Positions 23,924 to 29,746 of a stretch of DNA of 29,746 nucleotides are shown here, one piece after another (the first letter of the stretch is position 1; each line of letters begins with the position of its first letter). Under the pieces are notes generated by a model. The model had not been told where the DNA came from and did not search any database. It was given only the letters and a program-made list of their open reading frames with translations. The stretch is from assembly GCA_038230275.1 (NCBI GenBank), contig JBBRNO010000079.1, positions 1-29,746 on the forward strand, in the 5' to 3' direction. This DNA is from JANXXV01 sp038230275. Lineage in GTDB: Bacteria > Acidobacteriota > Terriglobia > Bryobacterales > Bryobacteraceae. Made by a program: the position numbers and the translations under genes.

Positions 23924-25873
23924 CTAGTCGCTCATCAGGAAAATCAGCGGCCGCACGTCGTCTTCCGGAGTCCATTCCCAATAGCGCAATAGAATCTTAT
24001 AAACCAGCAGGCCCGTCTCGCCCTCGCCGAAAAGAAGGAAGCGCAGCGCCTGGTTCATGGGATTCTGACGCGTCAGGCCGAGAAAGATACTGCAGGGATC
24101 GATCAATTCACTAATGTAGGCAATGGTGTTGGCGATGGCGATCGCCTGCGATACTTCGATGACGTAGTTTCCGCTTTCTTCCCGCACCGAAACCTGCAAA
24201 GGCGCGAAAAATTCGCTGCGGTTATCCAGCAGATTGACATTGATGAACGCAGCCTGATCTTTAGTCCGGTAGTACCGCCGAATCTCTTTCACCTTTCCGG
24301 CTCTCGCCTGCGGGCTTGAGGTCCGCATGGGAATGAGGTCTACCTTCTTGCCGCAGATCAGCTTCCAGAACCTGGCCGATTCCTCATCGGCGAAACTAAG
24401 CTCGGACACGCGGAGTTCAGTGGCACGCAGATACCGGCTGATGGCGCTGATGACGATGGTGACGAAGATAAAAATGCTGGCGATGATGATGCCATCAGGC
24501 CTTTCGATCACGTTGTCGACGGTGGTGTATCCAAACACCCCTGCCACCAGCCAGCAGTAAAGGCTTAAGGGGATGCGCCGCTCCCGCCACAACGAAAGAG
24601 CGGCGGCAATGGCGGCCGACAGCATCAGCACCAGTACGCCGGTGGCGTAAGCACCACCCTGCGCTTCTACATTCGCCTTGAATACCACCGTGACCAGGAC
24701 GCTGATGGCGAATAATACCAGCACCAGTGGCCGCGGATAGGCGACCCACGAAGGCGCCATGCCTAACCGGGGCAAATAGCGGGGAATCAAGTGCAGCAGG
24801 CCGGCCATGGCGGAGGCGCCTGCGAACCATAAAATCAGGATAGTGGAAACGTCATACAGCGTGCCAAACCCGTTGCCCATTAAATCGTGCGCAAGGTAGG
24901 CGATGGCACGGCCGCTGGCCTTTCCGCCGATGCGGTAAGCCGATTCCGGAATCAGCAGCGTGGTGACGAAGCTGGACACCAGCAGCATCACGCTCATGAT
25001 GGCGGCGGCCGCGGCCAGCAGCTTCCTGGTATTGGCGATTCGACCTGCAGGCACTTCTCCGGGCTTGTCCTGGCTTCCACCGCTGATCAATGGCATTACC
25101 GAAACTCCGGTTTCGAAGCCACTCAGCCCCAATGCGAGCCGCGGAAAGATCAGGCCGGATGCAATCGCGATGGCCGTCCAATCGCCGCGCAGATGAAGCG
25201 TCGCGTTCCAGTTATGGAACAGTTCCGGATGGTGCGAAATCTCAAGCAGACAGCGGCCCAACACCACAAGATTCAAGAGCAGATACGGCACGGCCACGGC
25301 GGAAGCAAGACCGATGGCCTCATTGAAACCCTTCAGGAACACCAACGCCAGCAGGAACAGCAGTCCCAGGGTGATGGTCATGGCGGCGTCGCCGACAAAC
25401 GGGTGGAAATAGGGATTCTCAATGGCGTGCTGCGCCGCGTCGGCGGCCGACAGAGTCATGGTGATGACAAAATCGGTAGCCGCAAATCCAAGCAGAACCA
25501 AAACCAGAATCCGGCCCCACCATCCATGCAGCAGGTTCTCGAGCATCGCAATGGAACCCTGCCCCACATAGGATCTGCCTGCCACTTGAGCGTAGATGGG
25601 CAGCGCGCAGCAAAGAGTCACCAGGATGAGGATCGCCGTGGCTATGGGCGAGATTGCCCCGGCAGCCAACAGCGCGATGCCGGGTTGATAGCCGAGCGTG
25701 GAGAAATAATCCACGCCGGTAAGCCACAGCACCATGAACCACGGATGAGTTTGCTCGGTGCCGTCATGCTGATGGTCAAGGCGCCCACCGGCGAATAGCC
25801 AGCGCGAAAAGCCTACGCGCTCATGCTTGCTTTCCGTCTGTAGCGGCGGAAGAAAGGAACTGTATTCAGGCAT
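23924..25873 (-). CDS. APC-superfamily permease with large cytoplasmic C-terminal domain
   Basis: The 649-residue membrane protein has a hydrophilic N-terminus of about 45 residues and about 12 membrane helices (roughly 48-475). It ends in a soluble domain of about 170 residues. TGVDYFSTLGYQPGIALLAAG in helix 1 is the unwound substrate-binding region of APC transporters. GLSGFETGVSVMPLISGG is a second typical site. The size and the cytoplasmic tail resemble KUP/KimA-type potassium transporters and large amino-acid permeases; the substrate cannot be told. Its ATG shares one base with the stop of the isomerase gene upstream (TGATG), implying translational coupling. Confidence 0.85.
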   Translation of the reverse strand: MPEYSSFLPPLQTESKHERVGFSRWLFAGGRLDHQHDGTEQTHPWFMVLWLTGVDYFSTLGYQPGIALLAAGAISPIATAILILVTLCCALPIYAQVAGRSYVGQGSIAMLENLLHGWWGRILVLVLLGFAATDFVITMTLSAADAAQHAIENPYFHPFVGDAAMTITLGLLFLLALVFLKGFNEAIGLASAVAVPYLLLNLVVLGRCLLEISHHPELFHNWNATLHLRGDWTAIAIASGLIFPRLALGLSGFETGVSVMPLISGGSQDKPGEVPAGRIANTRKLLAAAAAIMSVMLLVSSFVTTLLIPESAYRIGGKASGRAIAYLAHDLMGNGFGTLYDVSTILILWFAGASAMAGLLHLIPRYLPRLGMAPSWVAYPRPLVLVLFAISVLVTVVFKANVEAQGGAYATGVLVLMLSAAIAAALSLWRERRIPLSLYCWLVAGVFGYTTVDNVIERPDGIIIASIFIFVTIVISAISRYLRATELRVSELSFADEESARFWKLICGKKVDLIPMRTSSPQARAGKVKEIRRYYRTKDQAAFINVNLLDNRSEFFAPLQVSVREESGNYVIEVSQAIAIANTIAYISELIDPCSIFLGLTRQNPMNQALRFLLFGEGETGLLVYKILLRYWEWTPEDDVRPLIFLMSD

Positions 25874-26724
25874 CAGGCAACGTCAAACAGGGCCAGCGTG
25901 GTTTCCAGCGACTTGAGCGGATCGCCCAGCGGAGAATATTCGTGTGACACAAAGCCCGTGTAAGGGAGAGCGGCAATCGCTTTGATGATGCCACGGTAGT
26001 TCATCTCCTGGGTATCGTCCATCTCATGCCGTCCCGGATTCCCTGCCGTATGGAAGTGCCCGATGTACTGGATATTCTCGCGCACCGAACGGATGATGTC
26101 GCCTTCCATAATTTGCACGTGATACATGTCGTAGAGCAGCTTCACACGCGGTGAATTCACGCGCTTGCAGACCTCCACACCGTAGCCGGTATGGTCGAAC
26201 TGGTAATCCTTGTGGTTTACTTTGCTGTTCAAATACTCCATGCAGATGGTGACGCCCTTGTCTTCCGCCTGCGCCTTCACTTTGTTGAGGAACAGAACGC
26301 AATTGTCCATTCCCTGCTCATCCGGCTGGCCTTTGCGGTTGCCGGAAAACGTGATCAGGTTGGGGGCCCCCGCTTCGGCGCATTTGTTGATGGTGTCGCG
26401 CATCAGCGGCTCAATCATGGCGTGGTTCTCAATGCGGTTCAGCGCATCGGGAATAGTTCCGCCACCGCCCGGCACCATGGACGGGACCAGCCCGTATTTC
26501 TTGATCGTCGGCCAGTCGGCGGGCCCCTTTAGATCGAACCCTTGGACGCCCAGTCGCGCGGCGTGGCGGCACTGATCGTCGAAGCTCATCCCTTTCCCGA
26601 AGACTCCGCCGGTGACGCCCTGTTTTAGCTTTCCGTTACGGGTAGCGGGCTTGGATTCCTGCGCCAGCGCTGCGGCAAGGCCGGATGCGCCAACCAGGGC
26701 AGGGACAAACGATCGTCGAGTCAT
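25873..26724 (-). CDS. Tat-exported hydroxypyruvate-isomerase-like TIM-barrel protein
   Basis: The 283-residue protein starts MTRRSFVPALVGASGLAAAL, a twin-arginine type signal, so export to the periplasm is likely. The rest is the sugar-phosphate isomerase/epimerase (AP-endonuclease 2) fold near hydroxypyruvate isomerase. E163 in CMEYLNSKVNH, D199 and H202 in LLYDMYHVQ, H225 in GHFHTAGNPGRHE and E262 in VSHEYSP form the metal and catalytic set. Many Acidobacteria have exported members of this fold whose substrates are unknown, so hydroxypyruvate is not assured. It is coupled to the permease gene downstream and diverges from a small gene only 15 bp away. Confidence 0.88.
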   Translation of the reverse strand: MTRRSFVPALVGASGLAAALAQESKPATRNGKLKQGVTGGVFGKGMSFDDQCRHAARLGVQGFDLKGPADWPTIKKYGLVPSMVPGGGGTIPDALNRIENHAMIEPLMRDTINKCAEAGAPNLITFSGNRKGQPDEQGMDNCVLFLNKVKAQAEDKGVTICMEYLNSKVNHKDYQFDHTGYGVEVCKRVNSPRVKLLYDMYHVQIMEGDIIRSVRENIQYIGHFHTAGNPGRHEMDDTQEMNYRGIIKAIAALPYTGFVSHEYSPLGDPLKSLETTLALFDVA

Positions 26725-26739
26725 AGGAATATAGTATCA
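26725..26739. promoter_or_regulatory. 15-bp divergent spacer with overlapping -10-like elements
   Basis: Only 15 bp separate two divergent start codons (26724 minus and 26740 plus). TATAGT at 26730-26735 faces right, five nt before the plus ATG. TATATT on the other strand faces left, three nt before the minus ATG. Both transcripts may therefore be leaderless or have very short leaders. I found no convincing -35 boxes. Confidence 0.4.
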
Positions 26740-26991
26740 ATGGGCTTTGCACTTTGGATCGACGGCGATTGCGTCTGGGCGCAAGGCGCGCACGAATATA
26801 AGCCGATGGGCGCCGCGGTGATTGCGGCTTCCGATCTCTTCCGGCAGCAGGACTTCGTATCGGAGCGCCGCTGCCCGTCGCGTCTGGACCGGTCGTTCGC
26901 GGGGCTGTTCGCTTCGCTGGGCGATGTGAATCATCACCTGCGCCGGGTGAAGGCAACACGCAAGACACGAACGACCGTGCCGTATCTGTAA
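26740..26991 (+). CDS. Small uncharacterised soluble protein
   Basis: The 83-residue protein reads MGFALWIDGDCVWAQGAHEY, then GAAVIAASDLFRQQDFVSER, and has a basic C-terminus (HHLRRVKATRKTRTT). It has no signal or membrane segment. I recognise no domain. It is credible because it begins directly at a divergent promoter spacer, fills the gap to the next gene, and has a composition like a folded protein. GC use matches its neighbours. Confidence 0.65.
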   Translation: MGFALWIDGDCVWAQGAHEYKPMGAAVIAASDLFRQQDFVSERRCPSRLDRSFAGLFASLGDVNHHLRRVKATRKTRTTVPYL

Positions 26992-27045
26992 GCGTCAGTC
27001 AAATCAAACCCACGCCAACCGGAATCCCATTCGAACCGAATTCTC

Positions 27046-27092
27046 TTGACACATCTACTACAAAATAGTAGATTCAGGTGGAAGGTAGTAGA
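27046..27092 (+). promoter_or_regulatory. Promoter and BlaI-type operator of the blaI-blaR1 operon
   Basis: TTGACA (27046-27051), a 17-nt spacer and TAGATT (27069-27074) form a near-consensus promoter. The dyad ATCTACTA (27053-27060) with TAGTAGAT (27066-27073) around CAAAA fills the spacer and overlaps the -10 box. TACTACA resembles the half-site bound by BlaI/MecI repressors. A third half-site, TAGTAGA, occurs at 27086-27092 within the transcribed leader. Repressor binding would block RNA polymerase directly. Confidence 0.85.
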
Positions 27093-27097
27093 TCAAC

Positions 27098-27478
27098 ATG
27101 AAACTAACCAAACTCGAGCTGCAAATCCTGGAGGCACTCTGGGCTCACGGAAAGGCGTCCATTCGTGAGATCCAGGAAGCTTTCCCCGAGCCTCGTCCCG
27201 CCTACACCACCATCCAGACAACCGTGTACCGGCTGGAAGGAAAGAAGGCGGTGCGCCGCGTCCGCAAGATCAGCAACGCCCATATTTTTGAGCCGGTAGT
27301 GGCGCGGGATGTGGCTCGGCACAAGCTTCTGGATGAAATTCTGAGTTTCTTCGGAGGCCGCGCGCAACCCATGATGGCGCAGCTGGCCGAGGCTGGAAAA
27401 CTGACGCTCGACGATGTTCGCGAGCTGGAAAAGACCATCAAGAAAATGGAATCAAAAAAGGGAGATAAACCGAAATGA
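27098..27478 (+). CDS. blaI: BlaI/MecI/CopY-family repressor
   Basis: The 126-residue protein has the BlaI winged helix (KLELQILEALWAHGKASIRE, TTIQTTVYRLEGKK) and a C-terminal dimerisation helix (LTLDDVRELEKTI). In the classic system the sensor BlaR1 triggers cleavage of BlaI between its domains and so derepresses the operon. GGTGGAAGG at 27077-27085 is the likely ribosome site. The stop overlaps the next ATG (ATGA), so repressor and sensor are made together. Confidence 0.95.
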   Translation: MKLTKLELQILEALWAHGKASIREIQEAFPEPRPAYTTIQTTVYRLEGKKAVRRVRKISNAHIFEPVVARDVARHKLLDEILSFFGGRAQPMMAQLAEAGKLTLDDVRELEKTIKKMESKKGDKPK

Positions 27479-29259
27479 TCAACGAATGGAGCAATCATCT
27501 CTGGCAGTCAACATGGTTCGCGGTCGCGGCCGGCCTGCTGACGGTCGCGTTCCGCGGGAACCGGGCGCCGGTCCGCTTTTGGCTGTGGTTCAGCGCATCG
27601 CTAAAATTCCTGCTTCCGTTCTCGCTGCTACTGAGTCTAGGTAGCCGCCTGGAATGGGCGCCGGTCGCGCAGAAGATGGCGACGCCGGCCGTTGCTTCTA
27701 CAATGACTCAGATCAGTGAACCGTTTTCAGCGGCAGTGACAATACCGCCCTCCGCTTATGCCGGGCACGATTGGGCATCCATCGCCATCGTGGGTTTGTG
27801 GTTCTGCGGGTTCTCGGCAGTGGCGCTAATTCGGGTTCGAGGCTGGTTCCGAGTACGCGCCGCGATCCGTTCCAGCACTCCCATCGACAGGCTGGCCGAC
27901 GTGGAGGTTCGCTCATCGCCGGGCTTATTGGAACCTGGCGTGGTTGGCTTATTTCGCCCCGTCCTGCTGTTACCCGCGGACCTTGCCGAACGTCTGAAAC
28001 CGAATCAGCTACAGGCGGTGCTGGCGCATGAGTTGTGCCACGTCCGCAGGCGCGACAACCTAACTTCCGCGATCCACATGATGGTGGAGGGTCTCTTTTG
28101 GTTCCATCCTCTGGTTTGGTGGATAGGCGCCAGGTTAGTGGCGGAGCGCGAACGGGCCTGCGACGAAGAAGTGTTGCGGGGTGGCAGCGAACCGCAGGTT
28201 TACGCCGAGGGAATTCTCAATATTTGCAAGATCTACCTGGAGTCTCCGCTGCGATGTGTCGCCGGGGTGACGGGTTCCGATCTGAAGACGAGAATCCATG
28301 AGATTTTGACAGGACGCGTCGCGTGCGAGTTGAATATCAGGAAGAAATTCGTACTGGCACTCGCGGGGACGGCTGCCCTGGCCGTGCCAATTGTAATCGG
28401 CATGATGAACGCTCCCTTCCTACAGGGTCAAGCCTCGACGCCGAAATTCGAAACCGCCACAATCACGCCGTGCACGGTCCCGCAGGGAAGTAGAAGAGGA
28501 AGTTCAGACATCGCACCTGGCCGGCTGAACACAGGCTGCATGGCGTTGGTGGACGCCGCCGATAGCTTGGGCCTCGTGCAGCAAGCCTACGTCCGGTTCG
28601 CTAATGGCCGAATCAATCCTTTCGGCATCATCCCAATCACGGGAGGTCCGGCTTGGATCCATTCCGATCTATACACCATCGAGGCGAGAGCGGAGGGCAA
28701 TCCAAGCCAGGAAATGATGCACGGACCGATGCTGCAGGCATTGCTCGAAGACCGATTCAAGCTGAAGATCCGTCGCGAGACCAGAGAAGTGCCCGTGTAT
28801 GCCATGACGGTGGCGGAGGGCGGCGCTAAACTGCAGCCGGCCGCGGAAGGGAGCTGTGTTGCCATGCCGATGACATTTCCGCTGCCTCCGCTGGCGCCCG
28901 CTCAAAAGTATTGCCGCAACATGGTTGGTGGGCTAAAGGGAAGCAACCCCGCTGTGAACGTGGAATCTGGGAATCTCGATGAGTTTTCCAAACTACTCAG
29001 TCTCATCCTTGACCGTCCGATCGTTGACAGGACGGGGATCACCGGTAAGTTCGTTTTCCATGTGGAATTTGCCAGTGACCAGGCTACCCCGCGATATCTT
29101 CCAGGCGGCGACCTGGCTGGTGCTGCAGACCCTGACCGTGCGAAGGTCCCGTCCATCTTTACTGCGTTACCGCAGAAGTTTGGGTTGAAGCTTCAGCCTG
29201 TGACCGGAGCACGGGAGTTGCTAGTGATTGACAGCGTCGAAAAAACCTCAGGGAATTGA
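27475..29259 (+). CDS. BlaR1-like M56 membrane metalloprotease fused to a TIGR03435 domain
   Basis: The 594-residue protein has BlaR1/MecR1-type membrane helices (about 9-25, 35-57, 100-120) and the M56 zinc protease site AHELCH (H185, E186, H189), with the downstream glutamate in ERERACDEE. The last helix spans about 291-311. Instead of a penicillin-binding sensor domain, residues about 323-590 form a TIGR03435 domain (PKFETATITP, GGPAWIHSDLYTIEARAEG, PMLQALLEDRFKL, VDRTGITGKFVFHVEF). This domain is expanded in soil Acidobacteria and has no known function. The likely model is that an outside signal sensed by this domain activates the protease, which inactivates BlaI. The output genes beyond this operon are unknown. 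Confidence 0.93.
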   Translation: MINEWSNHLWQSTWFAVAAGLLTVAFRGNRAPVRFWLWFSASLKFLLPFSLLLSLGSRLEWAPVAQKMATPAVASTMTQISEPFSAAVTIPPSAYAGHDWASIAIVGLWFCGFSAVALIRVRGWFRVRAAIRSSTPIDRLADVEVRSSPGLLEPGVVGLFRPVLLLPADLAERLKPNQLQAVLAHELCHVRRRDNLTSAIHMMVEGLFWFHPLVWWIGARLVAERERACDEEVLRGGSEPQVYAEGILNICKIYLESPLRCVAGVTGSDLKTRIHEILTGRVACELNIRKKFVLALAGTAALAVPIVIGMMNAPFLQGQASTPKFETATITPCTVPQGSRRGSSDIAPGRLNTGCMALVDAADSLGLVQQAYVRFANGRINPFGIIPITGGPAWIHSDLYTIEARAEGNPSQEMMHGPMLQALLEDRFKLKIRRETREVPVYAMTVAEGGAKLQPAAEGSCVAMPMTFPLPPLAPAQKYCRNMVGGLKGSNPAVNVESGNLDEFSKLLSLILDRPIVDRTGITGKFVFHVEFASDQATPRYLPGGDLAGAADPDRAKVPSIFTALPQKFGLKLQPVTGARELLVIDSVEKTSGN

Positions 29260-29274
29260 GCGGCGGCCGGGAAG

Positions 29275-29316
29275 AATTCCTCTCACAGTCCAAGCGCGCG
29301 GGCAGTGAGAGGAATT
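29275..29316. terminator. Perfect 12-bp hairpin between convergent genes, likely bidirectional terminator
   Basis: Arms 29275-29286 (AATTCCTCTCAC) and 29305-29316 are exact reverse complements with an 18-nt loop. The hairpin begins 16 bp after the blaR1-like stop and 100 bp from the ribA stop on the other strand. There is no clear T-run. The position between converging genes makes transcript termination the simplest role. Confidence 0.6.
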
Positions 29317-29415
29317 GGTACCGGACTAGAGCACCAACCTGCGCATCACCCCAGCACGTATGGACCAGAACGAAAGGCTGTCAAATCTTCTCAGCGGGAC
29401 AGCATCAGTCCAGAT

Positions 29416-29746
29416 CTACATCTCGCCCAGCAAGTGCCCCATCTTTTCTTTTTTAGTCCGTAGATACATTTCGGTGGTTGCAACCGGTTCCACAATACAC
29501 GGCACCCGCTCCACCACCTGCACCCCGGCCTTCTCCAGCGCCAGAATCTTTTCAGGATTATTCGAAAGCAGCCTGACCTGGTTGACACCCATGTGCTTCA
29601 GCACGGCCCCCGGCATTTCGTAAATGCGCAGATCGGCCTTGAAGCCAAGCTGCTCGTTCGCCTCCACCGTATCGGCGCCGCCATCCTGCAGTTCGTAGGC
29701 GCGCAACTTGTTCATCAGGCCGATCCCCCGGCCTTCCTGATGTTCG
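29416..29746 (-). CDS. ribA: GTP cyclohydrolase II, C-terminal part (5' end off window)
   Basis: The last 110 codons of the gene are present, and the reading frame continues beyond the right edge. EHQEGRGIGLMNKLRAYELQ is the signature of the GTP cyclohydrolase II active site, with the arginine that attacks the substrate. EANEQLGF, KHMGVNQVRLLSNNPEKI and the C-terminal KKEKMGHLL also fit RibA or the C-terminal half of RibBA. The enzyme opens GTP as the first step of riboflavin synthesis. Whether an N-terminal RibB half is fused cannot be seen. Confidence 0.94.
   Translation of the reverse strand, partial: EHQEGRGIGLMNKLRAYELQDGGADTVEANEQLGFKADLRIYEMPGAVLKHMGVNQVRLLSNNPEKILALEKAGVQVVERVPCIVEPVATTEMYLRTKKEKMGHLLGEM

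Noticed and set aside
25872..25876. Frameshift between permease and isomerase genes
   Set aside because: The junction is a normal TGATG stop-start overlap, and both proteins are complete.

Overview
The window looks like chromosome of an Acidobacteriota soil bacterium, most likely of the Bryobacter/Solibacter type. The best evidence is the BlaI/BlaR1-like pair whose sensor half is replaced by the TIGR03435 domain, a domain very common in that group. Supporting signs are the high GC content, the large repeat protein with a small Cys/His N-terminal finger, and an MdtABC-like efflux operon. This placement is inferred from family knowledge, not from a database search.

Layout. Positions 1-2369 (minus) hold the start and most of a large open frame with a zinc-finger-like N-terminus and at least ten degenerate 51-57-residue repeats ending in RFFRARPRGPV; it runs off the left edge. 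Positions 2554-10563 (minus) carry a CarD-type RNA polymerase regulator with its own promoter, a secreted sialidase-fold protein and an unknown TM-anchored protein. Upstream of these lies a tightly packed housekeeping operon transcribed in the order sirtuin, larC, metG, tatD, long-chain polyprenyl diphosphate synthase. Positions 10749-12215 (minus) are an Rrf2 regulator plus cysK unit with a good sigma70-type promoter and a palindromic operator candidate.

Positions 12249-14677 are a patch of gene wreckage and small selfish or defence genes. They hold the first 19 codons of a lost MFS transporter, a NucS-like PD-(D/E)XK protein flanked by two decayed copies of one small gene, and a HigBA-type toxin-antitoxin pair. 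Positions 14686-22237 (minus) encode an MdtABC-like tripartite efflux pump: adaptor lipoprotein and two different RND pumps, with no outer-membrane channel gene in view. Positions 22238-23901 are a second decayed patch: the two fused ends of a deleted ABC transporter, and a DUF4062-like gene with a single in-frame amber codon.

Positions 23924-26724 (minus) couple a sugar-isomerase-like Tat protein to a large APC-superfamily permease. Divergent from them is a small conserved-looking protein, then the BlaI-BlaR1/TIGR03435 operon with a textbook promoter-operator. A perfect 12-bp hairpin separates it from the 3' end of ribA, which enters from the right edge.

No rRNA, tRNA, CRISPR array or complete insertion sequence was recognised. 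The most original observations are the RFFRARPRGPV repeat protein, the Rrf2 regulator with a C-terminal isoleucine next to cysK, the nuclease gene bracketed by two relics of one small gene, and the amber-interrupted DUF4062/Clp-N-like gene.
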